A stretch of 64,000 bases of DNA from Solirubrobacter sp963848475 (GCA_963848475.1 CAWKDW010000014.1:1-64000); one strand, 5' to 3'. Counted from the stretch's first letter, positions 1-12,052 are shown. Numbers and translations are program-made. The notes: generated by a model not told the origin, from the letters alone.

Positions 1-3000
1 ACTCGTGGTCAACCCCACCGTCGCCGTCTGGCCCGCCGTCACCGTCACCGGGTTCGGCGACGCCACGATCGTCGGCGGCTGATTCGGCAGCGGCGTCACG
101 TTCACCGTCACGTCCACACTCGCCGTCGCCTGACCATCACTGGCCTGCACGGTCACCGTGTACGGCCCCGCGACATCACCCGCACCCGGCGCGAGCTGCA
201 GATCACTGCCCACGATCGACGCGAACCCCGGACCCGACGTGATCGAGAGGCTCACCGGATCACCATCCGGATCACCCGTCGTCAGACCCACCAAGCCCGA
301 CTGACCCGCCATCACCGTGATCGGGTTCGGTGACGCCGAGATCGTCGGCGCATGATTCGAAGAGATGGTGGTCACCATCACGACACCCGTAGCCGAGAAG
401 TTGCCGGAGCTGTCGACCGCGCGCACGTCGTAGGTGTACGTGGTGCCCGACGACAATCCGAGGTCCGTGAAGCTGGTCGCCGTCGTGAACTCGAGGACCT
501 GGCCGTCTCGGCGGACGAGGTAGCCGACGACGTTCGTGTCGTCGGTCGACGCCGGCCAGCTGATGGTCGCGCCGGACCCGGTGACGTTGCTCGCGGACGG
601 GACGGGGGTGGATGGCGCGTTGGTCTCGACCCCGGCCGCGCGCGACGAGCTCGAGATCGAAGCTCGCATCACCATTGTCGGTACTCGCCTGATGCAGCTC
701 CACCGCGATCGTGTTGTCGCCGATCGGCGAACAGGCTCGCCGGGACCTGGTACTCGTGGAAGATCGACTCCTCGGTTGCCGAACGTGAAGTCGCTCGCGA
801 GCGTGGCCGCGGTCAACGGACCGCTCGGCAAGTTGTCGCGCACGACCTCTACCCCGTTGACGTAGACCGCGGCCCCGTCGTCGCGCCGCAGCCGCACCGT
901 GACCGTCTGGTAGAGGCTCGGATTCGCGACGTTCACGTGCTTGACGAAGTACTGGGTGACCGCACCGCTGGGGATCACGGTCGCCTCGTCGCCATCACCC
1001 CAACCCAGCTCGGCCGCGCCACTCGCCCAGCCCGACGCTGTCAAAGCCCGGGGCGCGCCAGGTGGTGCCCAGGTCCTGACCGTCCGCGCGGTAGGACCAG
1101 GTGCCGCCGGCACTCAGCAGCGTGGCTGCCGCGGGCGGAGGCGGGGACACCGAGATGACCGAGGTGGTCGCGGAGCGGTTGCCTCCGTCGTCGACGGCAC
1201 GAAGGAAGTACCGCGTCGGACCCACGACGTTCGTGTCGGTGAAGGTGCGGTCGAAGGTGCTGCCCATGACGATCGTCCCGAAGGTGGGATCGTCCTTGAG
1301 GATCTCGTAGTTGATCGGAGTCGCCGCGTTGTCCGTCGACGCGGTCCAGTTGAGCGTCACGTCGTTGCCCGCGACGGAAGCGGTGACGTTCGTCGGCGTG
1401 GTGGGTGCGGTCGAGTCGCGGTCGCAGAACCGCTCGTAGCCTCCATAGAACGGGCTGGGCGTCGTGCCGAGGCGGACGAGATCGCCACCGGCCCACATGC
1501 AGCCGCTCGAGTCGAAGTACAGCTCCCACGGACCCTCGCCGCCGGATCCGGTGAGGTCGAGCTGCGTCGGGTGGAACTCGGGAAGGACCTCGAGGTTGTT
1601 GGTGGTGTCGTAGGCGCCGATCAGGCTGATCGGATCGGTGCGGCTGTAGCCGCTGGGGTCGGGCCACGAGTTGGCGTCCTCGTACTGCCAGTCCTGGCAG
1701 TGGCATCCCGCGTAGAGGATCCCGTCCTTGTACGCCATGGTCTGGAAGTCGCCGCCGAACTTGGTCATGTGCGAGCGCTCGAACGCGTAGTCCGCCCGGT
1801 TGTACTGGTGCAGGATGTGTTGCGAACCGCCCTGGTACACCTTGTCGCCCACCTCGAGGATCGAGTTCTGCCATTCGAGGTCGGTGGAGTTGGGGTGGAA
1901 CGGCTGGAGCCCCGGGCACTGCGTCTCCGGTCACCGTGTCCATCACCGCGAGGCGGATCGGGTTCAGCTGCACGCCGTTCAAGGTCTGGAACAGGCCCAC
2001 CGCGTAGACGCGGTCGCCCTGGGCGCTCGCGTCGATCTCCTGGGGCGCGACCTCGACACTCGGCTTCCACGTGCCGTCGGGCCGGCCGTCCGTGAGGCGC
2101 AGCCGGGCGAGGCGGCTGTCGGTGATCGGGCCCGTGAACTGGGCGCCGACGCCCCCTGAGATGCGGGTGAAGTTACCGCCGATGTACAGCCACGGACCTT
2201 GGATGTCCATCGCCCGGACGTCGTACGAGCCGCTCGGGCGTGAGGCGTATCCGACCCAGTCGGTGACCGGCGCGCCGGTGACCGGGTCGAGCGCGGCAAG
2301 CGCGGTGGTGTCTGCCTGACCATTGACGGAGGTGAACTCGCCGCCGACGAAGAGCTTGGTGCCGTCCGGCGACGCCTCCATCTTCCAGACCGGGCCGTCG
2401 AGCACCGGGTTGAAGGAAGGGATCCATTCGCCGGTGTCCTTGTCGAACGCGGCGAGGAAGGGCTGGTCGAACGTCGCTCCGCCGGGACCGTGCTGCACCT
2501 GGAGGAACTTGCCGCCGATGTAGATCGTGTTGCCGACCTGCGCGAAGGCGTTCACGTACGAGTGGTTCGTCGGGTTCGACGTGCCGGCCGCGAGGCCGGT
2601 CACGGCCCACGGTTCGCTGACGGGGCGTCGGTCCAGCATCGGACGCACCGTCGAGGCGGCGATCCCGGTGTCGGGTGCGAAGGTGACACCGGCCGACACG
2701 ATGTCGGACTCGCTGAGCTGCGGGCGGATGAACACCTGCGTGAAGGGAATCGCGCTGTTCTCGTTCGAGAACTCCCAGAGGTACGACGTCGAGTTGTTGG
2801 AACCGTTCTAGACGCCGCTCCCGAACGAGAAGCCCATCTTCTGATTGTGATTCGCCCACGGGTAGGTGAACACACGGCGCGTGTCGTTGGAGACCTGGAC
2901 GTTCGAGGTGGTGTTCGTCTCGTAGGTGGAGGTCCCCAGGTTGGTGGTCGTGTTGTCGAACTTGATCGAGCTCAGGTAGATCCCGCCGCCGAACGCCCAG

Positions 3001-3554
3001 GACCACGGGCCCGTAGGTCTTGACCCGCATCCGGACTTCCTGCCACGTCGTGCCGTTCGGGTTGGTGGCGCGACGGAGCCGAATCCCGTCCCCGAGCGCG
3101 TCCATGCGGCCGCCGTTCATCAGTGCGTCGACCGTCGGCGTCGGCAGCGACGCGGGCTCGAATGCCGCGGTGCCGGTGATCGTGCCCCGCACCGTCGACG
3201 GTGAGCCCTGACCCCAGTACGGGAACGTCCATCCCTCGCGACCCCGACCGATCAGCACCCAGCCGCCACCGTCGGTCGTCATGTCGCAGTAGAACTGCTG
3301 CGGGCGCGATCAGCTTCGGGGTCCACAACCAGTAGATGCCGTCGGCGCTCGCCGGATAGTTCTGCTTGATCGACCAGCACGACGGCGCAGCCGTCTCTGC
3401 CGTCAGCCCGTCACGCGGCACGCCCGCCGCGCTCGCGGGCCGCACCTCGCGGCCGACCCCGACCACGAACGCGGCGGCGATCATGCCGACGCTGAGCACG
3501 ATCGCGACCGACCCGCCAGCGCCGACGGCTCCGCGAGCCTTCTCGATGTGACAT
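1..3554 (-). CDS. Large secreted modular protein: fibrinogen-like, propeller, FN3, jelly-roll and Ig-like domains (3' end beyond window)
   Basis: The ATG at 3554-3552 follows a strong GGAGG site. It opens an N-terminal membrane/signal segment (VAIVLSVGMIAAAFVVGV). Next comes a fibrinogen-related domain (CWSIKQNYP, then CDMTTDGGGWVLIGRGREGW, about 3480-2830). A delta-60/DUF5122-like propeller follows (YIGGKFLQV, LFVGGEFTSVNG; about 2700-1700), then an FN3 domain, a jelly-roll domain (WSYRADGQDLGTTWR), a second FN3, and two PIG/cadherin-like Ig repeats (PPTISASPNPITV) that run off the left edge. The reading frame breaks at about 3545, 3290, 2990-2800, 1930, 1020 and 700, each break joining clear homology on both sides. 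The protein is probably surface-exposed and glycan-binding. By analogy with its neighbours the missing end may hold a VCBS repeat tail. Confidence 0.75.
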
Positions 3555-3856
3555 CTCCGCCTCCGGCCTCGCGAGCGCCTGCGCACGCCGCGTCAACGAC
3601 TCCGACCCGCCTCGGTCTCGGTCTGGCATGTGCCGGCGCCAACCCGTCCTATTGCGCCGAACCCGCCAGTAACGGGAGGAATCCTATACACGGATTGGAA
3701 GGGTGCGAAAGCGCACACATCCCCGACGCGCCACCCAAGGGTTGGGTCGGAGCGAGCTGCATGCCCCGTAGCCGCGATCCATCTCGGTGTCATCGCGAGC
3801 AGTGGTTGCATCACCGCGTTCGGCGTCATCGTGAAGTCCCAGCCGCCCGTGACTCG

Positions 3857-6800
3857 TTACGTGGTTCCGGGTTGGCGGGTGGTGGGGATGTCGCCGGTCT
3901 GGCCCCAGGCGGTGGAGCCGGCGATGCCGTTGACGTACCAGTGCCCGTTGGCGGGCCGGAACACGGCGAGGTCGGTGGTCCCGTCCCCGTTGTAGTCGGC
4001 CGGCACCGCGACATCACCGGTGGACCCCAGCGGGGTGGAACCGGCGATGCCGTTGACGTACCAGCGGCCGTTCGAGGGGCGGAACACCGCGACGTCGGTG
4101 GTCCCGTCACCGGTGTAGTCACCGGGCGCGGCCACGTCACCGTTCTTGCCCCACGCGGTCGAGCCCGCGATGCCGTTCACGTACCAGCGGCCGTTCGAGG
4201 GGCGGAACACCGCGATGTCGGTGGTCCCGTCACCGGTGTAGTCACCCGGCACCGCCACATCACCAGCCTTGCCCCACTGGGTCGACCCCGCGATCCCCTG
4301 GATGTACCAACGACTGTTCGAGGGGCGGAACACCGCGATGTCGGTGGTCCCGTCCCCGTCGTAATCACCCGGGACCGGAACGTCACCGGCCTTGCCCCAA
4401 GCAGTCGACCCCGCGATGCCATTCACATACCAGCGGCCGTTCGAGGGGCGGAACACCGCGATGTCGGTGGTCCCGTCACCGGTGTAGTCACCCGGCACCG
4501 CGATGTCGCCGGCCTTGCCGAACAACGTCGAACCCGCGATCCCCTGGATGTACCACCGACCGTTCGACGGGCGGAACACCGCCGAAGTCCGCCGTGCCGT
4601 CACCCGTGAAGTCACCAAAGACACCACCCACCGGCGGCACCACCACCGGCACCACGGTCACGTCGACGTCGATCCCGACGGTGTGCGACCCGTCACTGGC
4701 CTCGACCGTGACCGTGTACGGCGACCCCGCCACATCCCCCGCCCCCGGCGCGAGCTGCAGATCACCAGCCACGATCGACGCGAACCCCGGACCCGACGCT
4801 GATCGACACACTCACCGGATCCCCATCCGGATCACCGTCGTCAACCCCACCGTCGCCGATCTGGCCCGCCGTCACCGTCACCGGGTTCGGCGACGCCGAG
4901 ATCGTCGGCGGCTGATTCGGCACCGGCGTGACATTCACCGTCACATCCACACTCGTGGTGTCGGTACCGTCACTGGCCTGGACCGTCACCGTGTACGGCG
5001 ACCCCGCCACATCCCCCGCACCCGGCGTCAAGCGCAGATCACCGGCCACGATCGACGCGAACCCCGGACCCGACGTGATCGACGTCGTCACCGGATCCCC
5101 ATCCGGATCACCCGTCGTCAACCCCACCGTCGTCGGTCTGACCCGCCTGCGCCGTCACCGGGTTCGGCGACGCCGAGATCGTCGGCGGCTGGTTCGGCGG
5201 CGCCGGAGTCGTCACGAGCAACGCCGCGCTCGGGACCGACTCGGGACTCGCGCCGTTCACCGCGGTCACCGTGTAGCTGTAGGTCAGGCCACCGCTGACG
5301 CCCGTATCGGTGAACGTCGCCGTCGATGGCGACCCGACGAGCACGCTGTCCCGGTACACCTTGTAGCCGGTGACGGTGCCCGCGGGCGCGTCCCAGGCCA
5401 GGTCGACCGAGGTCGGGGTGGACCCGGTGCTGTGGAGGTTGGTCGGAGCGGCCGGCGCCGCGACGTTCGCGTCATGGTGCGCCGTGACACGCGCCGCGCG
5501 TCGAGCTCGGTCGGGTAGACCGCGACCTCGTCGTAGGTGCCGATGAGCGCGCTCGACGACGGCTCGTTCGGCCACCCCGTGAGGTTGCCGCCACCCACTC
5601 GCCAGTAGCCGTTGTACGCGTCGGGCGTCGACCGTCGGGTTGGTGCCGGTCAGCCCGCCGTCGACGTACAGGTTCATGCCCGCCGCGCCCTGCGTCGCGA
5701 CCACGTGGTGCCACTGGTCGTCGTTGTAGGACGTGGTCGAGGTGACCGTCTGCTGCGCGGCACCCGCGAGGATGCCGTAAGCGATCCGGCCGTTGTTGGT
5801 CATGTAGAGCTGGCGGTCGTAGTTGGTGCCCCAGCCGGTCTGGGCATCCTCGTAGCCGAGGATCTTCCCGCCGTTGTCCGAGTCGGTCTTGATCCAGGCC
5901 TCGATGGAGTACGTGGTGGGCGCGGCCTGCTGCTGGTTCGAGTAGGCGACGCCGCTCGTGCCCGGACTGAGCACGCCGGTGGAGTTGTCGCTGTAGCGCA
6001 CCGAGCACGCCGTAGCTGAGCCCGTTGCGGTACGTACCGGTCCGGTTGTGACCGGACGCGTCGGCCACCGTGGTCTGGCTCAGCTCGTTGAGCCGCCAGT
6101 AGAGGGACGGCGCGTCGGCGGTCACCGCACCCGGGTACGGGCTCGGCGGCGGAGGCGGCGGCGGCGGGCCGGGGTCCGGCTGCTCGGGCGGCAACGGCGC
6201 CCCGTGGGCCGAGCCCGAGGCGTAGAGCGCAGCGACCTGCTCGGGCGTGAGCGCGGCGTTGTGCATGCTCGCCTCGTCGATGCTGCCCTGCCAGAAGAAG
6301 CTCATCACCGCCGGCAGTCCGTCGTAGTTCGTGGCGAAGATGTCGTAGTAACGGGTGAGGTCCATGTAGCCGGCGCGCAGGAAGCCGGCCTGGACCGCGA
6401 GCGGCTGGGCCACGGTGGCGGTCGCCACGGCGGTGCCGTCCATGAAGAGCGTCATGGTGTTGGTGCCGTTGAACACCGCGGCGGCCTGGTGCCAGAGCCC
6501 GTCGTTGTACGTGCCCGGGCTCTTGGCGAAGGTCATCCCCGGGTTGAACGTGCTGCCACGCAGAATGCCGAAGCCGACCTTGCCGTCGTTGTCCATCCAG
6601 ATGGCGCGGTTGTCACGCGTCCCGGTGCCGGTCTTCGCGTTGCTGAATCCCATGATGGCGCCGCCACGGTCGGTGGTCGTGTTGAACCAGACCGACTCGG
6701 TGAACGCCGCGGTGGGCGCGATCGAGCTCGTCGCGGTGACGTAGCCGGTCGTGCCGTTGGTGGTGATCGCGCTGTCGTCGAGCAGTGCGCCCGGCTGACC

Positions 6801-8532
6801 CGTGGTCACGCCGCCGACGATGTCGCCGGTGCTCCCGTTGCCGGACGCGTCGGCCTGCGGGCTGCCCGCGCCGTCGAGGCGCCAATGGACGCGGGCGCCG
6901 ACCCCGCTGACCGCCGTCGGGTACACGGGCGGATTCGCCCAGCCCACGATCGACGGCAAGCTGGCCGGGCTGCGGCCGCTGGTGAGGCTCCCGTCGCTCG
7001 CGCTCACCTGGTAGGTGTGGCTCGTGCCGGCGGTGAGACCGGAGTCGATGAACCGCACGTCGGGCAGCGACCACGGCCAGGACTCGGCCGTCGTGGTCGC
7101 GACGGGAGTGTTCCCGCCGTCGCGGTACAGGTTGTAGGTGAGCACCCCGTCGTTGTTGTCCGAGGTTCCCTGGACGTTGACCGAGAGCGTGCCCGCGGCC
7201 GTGGGGGTCACCCGCGGTGCGCTGCCAGGGGTGACCGGAGCCGAGTTCCCGCCGGTCGGCGTGAAGCGGGTGATGCCCTCCTGGCTCTGCTGGTTGACGG
7301 TGCTGAAGTCGCCGCCCACGTAGAGGTTGGTCCCGTCGGTCGCAAACACCTGCGGCCCGACCGTCGTCGACGTCCCCGGGGCGCCACCGTCGGTGTTCGG
7401 GCTCCAGTGACCGAGTCGGCCGTCCGCGAGCCGGTGCGCCTCGAGGCGGTGCCAGACGAAGTCGTTCTGGTTCGTCGGCCCCACGTAGCCGCCGGGGTTC
7501 TTGGCGCAGTCGTGGTTGTGGGAGCCGCGGTACATCCAGCCGCTGACGACCGCCAAGGCGACGGAGGCGCCGAGGCACCGCTCGTTGTAGATCAGCGAGC
7601 CGTCCGAGACGTTGGCCGCGTAGTAGCCCTCCCAGCAGCCGGCGACGAGGCCGTCGGCGGTGACGTAGGCGACGGACCCGACGATGATGATGTCGGTCAC
7701 GGCCGTGTCGCAGCCGCCGTTGCTGGCTCGCGGTGCGACACCGGTCGCCGCCCACGGCTCGAGCGCGCCGGTGTCCGGATCCAGCGACGCGACCGCGGCC
7801 TGGGGCTGGCCGTTGATCTCGTCGTTCTCGCCACCGACGATGCACCCGGCTGCCGTCGGGTCGCGATGGCACTCTCGGTGATGCGCTTGTCCGAGCTCGC
7901 GTCGAACGCGGTGACCACGTTGCCGTTCGTCGTGTTCAGCTTCGCGATCCGGGTGCGCGCGACGTTCTTGATGCTGGTGAAGTCCCCGCCGACGTACACC
8001 GCGGAGTCTGTCCGACGCGACGGTCATGACCGTCGCGTTGGCGTTGGCGGTCCAGGTCGTGTCCACCGACCCGCTCGGCAGGTTCAGGCGGGCCAGGTTC
8101 TGGCGCGCGGTGCTGCCGACCATGCTGAACGATCCGGCGATGTAGAGCTTGGTGCCGTCGTTCGAGACGTCGATGTCACTCACGACGCCGTTGACGTTGG
8201 GGTTGAACGAGGTGACGAGCGCGCCGGTGCTCGCGTCGAACGCGGCGATGTGGTTCGCGGGTGACCTCACCGCTGCCCAGCGGGTTGCCCGGCGGGCGGA
8301 CCGAGGTGAAGTCCCCTCCCGCGTAGACCACACCGCCACCGACGTCGAGGGCCCAGACCGTGTTGTTGGTCTGCCACATGCTCGATGCCACGGCGCTGAG
8401 CGGCTGGTCGTCCACGACGGCGGCCCCGGCCGGCGCGACCTCGGTGATGCCGACCAGTCCCACGGTCAGGAGCAGCCCGGCGAGTGCTGCCGACCCGGCC
8501 CGGCGCGTGCGCGACCACTTGAGAATGTTCAT
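3857..8532 (-). CDS. Secreted delta-60 propeller / double LamG / FN3 / Ig-like / six-repeat VCBS protein
   Basis: It starts at ATG 8532 (MNILKWSRTRRAGSAALAG, a classic signal peptide) behind a GGGAG site. Domains in order: delta-60/DUF5122 propeller repeats (VVYAGGDFTSV, LYIAGSFSMVG, LYVGGDFSTVNQ; about 8450-7270), a first LamG/concanavalin-like domain (about 6900-6230), a proline-rich linker (PPPPPPPPSPYPG), a second LamG (about 6110-5500), an FN3 domain, two PIG-like Ig repeats, and six 41-residue VCBS/FG-GAP repeats (AVFRPSNGRWYVNGIAGST, DYTGDGTTD). It ends GDIPTTRQPGTT, unlike its paralogs. The product is about 1,560 residues. It is split across at least six frames by indels. I infer a surface adhesin or glycan-binding protein; no catalytic motif was seen. 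Confidence 0.8.
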
Positions 8533-8600
8533 GAAGCTCCCAATCCGTCCGTAAAGCAGACATCTTCACGGAAGGGCGACTACGCCCGCAATAGGTAGTT
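8533..8600 (-). promoter_or_regulatory. Untranslated leader with two adjacent hairpins before the LamG gene
   Basis: On the minus strand two short hairpins sit directly upstream of the start codon. One is GGGCG-TAGT-CGCCC (8574-8587). The other has TCCGT/ACGGA arms (8548-8572). The GGGAG ribosome site lies between them and the ATG. The sequence is unlike the shared leader of the malectin and phosphoesterase genes. A regulatory role is inference only. Confidence 0.3.
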
Positions 8601-8733
8601 TGATCCAGTTTATGGGTCGGACGGCGCATCGCGACGCCCCCGGGCCCGCCGGACCCGAGGGCCACCTCCAGCTCGACGGCCGGTCCCCGGCGTGCCGCGA
8701 CGGGGGCGGGCGGCACTCCTATAGTCGGGCCCG

Positions 8734-9063
8734 ATGGGTCGGCTGGTGGTGGTGCTCGCAGTCGTGGGCGCGTCCGTGCTCGGGGGCTGCGGCGGCAACG
8801 ACCACCCCAAGCTCGCGTCCTGCACCAGCGTCTACGCCGCCGGCAAGGTCATCGCCGCCAGCCAGGTCAAGTCCGGCTGCCGGCTCCCGAACGGCTCGAC
8901 CCTCAAGGTCCAGAGATGCGAGCAGGTGAACGGGGCGGTCCTCGTCACCTACACGCGCAGCGATCCCCAGCTGTGGGGACTCGTCGGCCAGCCGCTCCAC
9001 GCGGCAGCCGGGGGCACCGTCGACCAGGACCCGGAGTACGCCACGGCCGTCGGGCTCTGCTGA
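8734..9063 (+). CDS. Small lipoprotein of unknown function
   Basis: This intact 109-residue ORF begins MGRLVVVLAVVGASVLGGCG. It has a hydrophobic signal segment and an LGGC lipobox, so it should be exported, lipidated on the Cys near residue 19 and held on the outer face of the membrane. The mature part has four further cysteines (in SCTSVY, SGCRLP, RCEQV and the terminal GLC) that could form two disulfides. No family was recognised. It lies alone between two minus-strand secreted-protein genes and converges on the malectin gene, with a strong hairpin between them. Confidence 0.75.
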   Translation: MGRLVVVLAVVGASVLGGCGGNDHPKLASCTSVYAAGKVIAASQVKSGCRLPNGSTLKVQRCEQVNGAVLVTYTRSDPQLWGLVGQPLHAAAGGTVDQDPEYATAVGLC

Positions 9064-9093
9064 GCGCTTCCGCGCCCCGCGTCGTTGTCGTCA

Positions 9094-9132
9094 CGTTCCC
9101 GGCTCCCGGCAGGATGCCGGGAGCCGGGAACG
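9094..9132. terminator. Strong hairpin between convergent genes (bidirectional terminator)
   Basis: A perfect 17-bp stem, CGTTCCCGGCTCCCGGC, is followed by an AGGAT loop and the exact complement. It sits between the lipoprotein stop (9063) and the malectin gene stop (9160). There is no U tract, as is usual in high-GC actinobacteria. A near-identical hairpin follows the second malectin gene at 18383. Confidence 0.75.
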
Positions 9133-9159
9133 ATCGGACTGGGCGGTCTATGGATTGGC

Positions 9160-11678
9160 TCAGGCTGAACCGGACGGCCTGAGGGCGGGAACGTCACCCG
9201 AGTGGCCCCACGGCGTGGAGCCGGCGATGCCGTTGACGTACCAGCGGCCGCTCGAGGGCCGGTACACCGCGATGTCGGTCGCGCCGTCACCGGTGTAGTC
9301 GGCCGGAACCGCCACGTCACCCGACGTGCCCCACGTGGTGAAGCCGGCGACGCCGTCGATGTACCAGTGACCGTTGGAGGGACGGAACACCGCGAGCTGT
9401 GCGGTCCCGTCACCGTTGTAGTCACCCGCCACCGGAACGTCCCCAGCCTTGCCGAACGGCGTGGAACCGGCGACACCGTCCACGAACCAGCGACCGTTCG
9501 AAGGCCGGAACACCGCGAGCTGGGTGCTCCCGTCACCGTTGTAGTCACCCGGCACCGGGACGTCCCCGGACTTGCCGAACGTCGTGAAGCCGGCGACACC
9601 GTCGATGTACCAGTGACCGTTGGACGGCCGGTACACCGCGAACTGGGTGGTCCCGTCGCCGTTGTAGTCGCCCGGCACCGGGATGTCACCGTTCTTGCCC
9701 AGGGTCGTGAAGCCGGCGATGCCGTCCACGTACCAGCGGCCGTTCGAGGGTCGGAACACCGCCAGGTCGGTGGTGCCGTCACCGTTGTAGTCACCCGCCA
9801 CCGGGACATCCCCGGCCCTACCCAACGGGGTCGAGCCGGCGATGCCGTCCACGAACCAGCGACCGCTCGAAGGCCGGAACACCGCGAAGTCCACGGTGCC
9901 GTCCCCGTCGAAGTCGCCGAAGACGCCGTTCGCGGGCGGTGCGGCCTCCACGTTCACCGTCACGTCCACGCTGGTCGTGTCGGTGCCGTCGTCGGCCTGG
10001 ACCGTCACCGTGTACGGCGAGCCGGCCACATCACCGGCACCCGGGCTGAGCTGCAGATCGCCACCCACGAGCGAGGCGAACCCCGGGCCCGACGTGATCG
10101 ACGTCGTCACCGGATCCCCGTCCGGGTCCCCAGTGGTCAAGCCCACCACTCGGTCTGACCCGCCGTCACCGTGATCGGGTTCGGCGACGCCGAGATCGTC
10201 GGGGGCTGGTTCGGCACTGCGGCCGGGAGGATCTCGATGCCCCTGATGATCGCCACACTGGTGACTGCCGTGATGTCGAGGTTCAACACCCCGTCGCTCA
10301 CCGCCACGCTCGGGAAGTTCTCGGCGAGCGCGACGCCCTTGGTCCCCTGCGGAGTTGTCTGGGCGAGCATGTCGTAGTTGTCCAGCACGGTGTTGCCCTC
10401 GAGCGCCACGTCGAACACCCGGCCACCGACCGCGTTGATCGTGCTGCTCGTCTGCTCGCCGAAGTACAGGTGCACCTCGTAGTTGCCGTTCGCCACCGCG
10501 AACGTCCAGTTCATCTGGTTCCCCGCCGTCGTGTTGGTGCGTGCGAGCGACTGGAACAGCGCCATCGGCAGGCCCGGGTCCACACCCGACATGTCGAACG
10601 TGTCCGTCACGGTCACGTCCGCCGCCGACGAGTCGTTCGTCAGGGTGATCCCCGGCGCGGTCGGGTTCGACCGGCCCACGCCGATGAAGTCCCCGGCCGG
10701 ATCGACGATCGTCGGACCGCCCGCGTTCACCCGGTACAGGTACGCGCTGGGTTCGAGCACGGTCACGCTGACGTCGACGCTGGTGGTGTCGGTGCCGTCA
10801 CTGGCCTCGACCGTCACCGTGTACGGCGAGCCGGCCACGTCCGCCTCGCCCGGGCTGAGCTGCAGGTCGCCGCCCACGAGCGAGGCGAAGCTCGGGCCGG
10901 AGGTGATCTGGGTGGTCACCGGGTCGCCGTTGGCGTCGCCGGTCGTCAGGCCCACCACCGATGTCTGCCCCGCCACGACCGTGACCGGGTTCGGCGACGC
11001 GGAGATCGTCGGCGGCACGTTGCCCGCCGGGAGCACCGGGAGGATCTGGATGCCCCGGATGATCGCCACGCTGGTGACCGCGGTGATGTCGAGGTTCAAC
11101 ACCCCGTCGCTCACCGTCACGCTCGGGAAGGTCTCGTCGAGCGCCGTGCCCTTGGTCGAATTCGCGACCAACATGTCGTAGTTGTCCAACACGATGTTGC
11201 CCTCGAGCGCGACGTCGAACACCCGGCCACCGGGCGCGTTGATCGTGCTGCTCGTCTGCTCCCCGAAGTACAGGTGCACCTCGTAGTCGCCGTTCGGCAC
11301 GTCGAACGTCCAGTTCATCGCGTTCCCCGCCGTCGCGGTGGTGCGCGCCAGCGACTGGAACATCGACATCGGCAGGCTCGGGTCCACACCCGACATGTCG
11401 AACGTGTCCGTGACCGTCACGTCAGCGGCGCTGCTGGCGTTCGTGAACGTGATGCCCGGCGCGGTCGGGTTCGACCGGCCGACCCCCACCCAGTCCCCAC
11501 CGGCATCGGTGATCGTCGGACCACCTGCGTTCACTCGGTACAGGGGCGCCCCGGTCGCGGCACCGACCGGCGCGGACGAGCTCGCGACGAGAACCCCGGG
11601 CAGCATCAGAGCTGCCGCCAGAAGAACTGCGAACGGCCGCCGGCGTACACGACCGGCGCTGAACAGAGACGACCTCAT
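9160..11678 (-). CDS. Secreted double-malectin protein with Ig-like and six-repeat VCBS tail
   Basis: ATG 11678 (MRSSLFSAGRVRRRPFAVLL) follows a GGGGAGTAGGAG ribosome site; an upstream in-frame TTG is less likely. After the signal peptide comes malectin domain 1 (LYRVNAGGPTITD, YEVHLYFGEQTSS, FDVALEGNIVLDNYD), a PIG-like Ig repeat, malectin domain 2 (LYRVNAGGPTIVD), a second Ig repeat, then six 41-residue VCBS/FG-GAP repeats with Ca-binding-like DYNGDGTTD loops and a C-terminal DVPALRPSGSA. The product is about 840 residues. One frameshift near 10145 splits it. Malectin domains bind glucosyl glycans, so a surface or exopolysaccharide-binding role is likely. Signal peptide and domains are nearly the same as in the gene at 18447-20990. 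Confidence 0.85.
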
Positions 11679-11699
11679 AGCTGCTCCTACTCCCCGCAA

Positions 11700-11877
11700 C
11701 GGGCCCCACCCGGAGCACGCTGACCATCGTTGGAAGCGAAGGAGGTCGGTCTCACCACTGGCTCGCCAAGGGGCACGGTGACCGAGATCCGCCCCTTGGG
11801 TCGTCGCCTCCTCTTACGCCCGCGACCCTTTATGAACTTGCTGCCTTCTCGCCCTCTTTGCACCAAGGCGATAACGC
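11700..11877 (-). ncRNA. Conserved structured 5' leader RNA, copy 1
   Basis: This is transcribed leftward into the malectin gene. It shares with the leaders at 14980-15152 and 20995-21183 a GGCGTAAGAGGA segment, a long hairpin and a conserved GCGAGCCAGTGGTGAGACCG block (minus strand of 11747-11766). Here the hairpin stem is CCAAGGGGC/GCCCCTTGG (11791-11799 with 11766-11774), with GGTCACCGTG in the loop. Stem bases differ between copies but pairing is kept. I could not match it to a known riboswitch class. Confidence 0.6.
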
Positions 11878-11906
11878 ACGGTAGATGGACATTTCGGTCA
11901 TGTCAA
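11878..11906 (-). promoter_or_regulatory. Promoter of malectin gene 1
   Basis: On the minus strand, TTGACA (11901-11906) and TACCGT (11878-11883) are spaced by 17 bases, a good housekeeping-sigma promoter. The same arrangement precedes the other two leader copies, and the spacer segment ATGTCCAT is shared with copy 3. Confidence 0.6.
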
Positions 11907-11983
11907 CACTGAGGCTGGCAATTCCCCGCGATTTCCGCGGCCCCTCACTGGCGCCGGCCGACCAGCTTCGATCGCGCGGCTGC

Positions 11984-12022
11984 TCCGTTCCCGACGCCCG
12001 GGTACGCCGGGCGTCGGGAGCG
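11984..12022. terminator. Hairpin downstream of the phosphoesterase gene
   Basis: CCCGACGCCCG (11990-12000) pairs with CGGGCGTCGGG (12008-12018), and the flanks also pair. It lies 30 bases past the phosphoesterase stop at 12053 on the minus strand. It resembles the hairpins at 9094 and 18383 in size and in its TTCCCG start. Confidence 0.65.
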
Positions 12023-12052
12023 GATGGACCGCACAGGACGTCGCTCGCCGGC

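Noticed and set aside
3548..5298. Plus-strand Arg- and His-rich open frames with 41-residue repeats
   Set aside because: They mirror the minus-strand VCBS and Ig repeats; the repeat period is inherited from the real gene.
6048..8264. Long plus-strand open frame of 738 residues
   Set aside because: It is antisense to a gene with clear propeller and LamG domains, is Arg/Val/Gly-rich without any motif, and is typical shadow coding in very GC-rich DNA.
9180..9900. Regular 123-bp DNA repeats that could suggest a CRISPR or satellite array
   Set aside because: They encode the 41-residue protein repeat in frame, differ mainly at synonymous sites and have no unique spacers.
11700..11877. Cobalamin riboswitch, because GAGCCAGTGGTGAGACCGGCC resembles a B12 box
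   Set aside because: The box carries extra bases and the other conserved B12 elements are missing; the c-di-GMP-I and ydaO patterns also fail to match.
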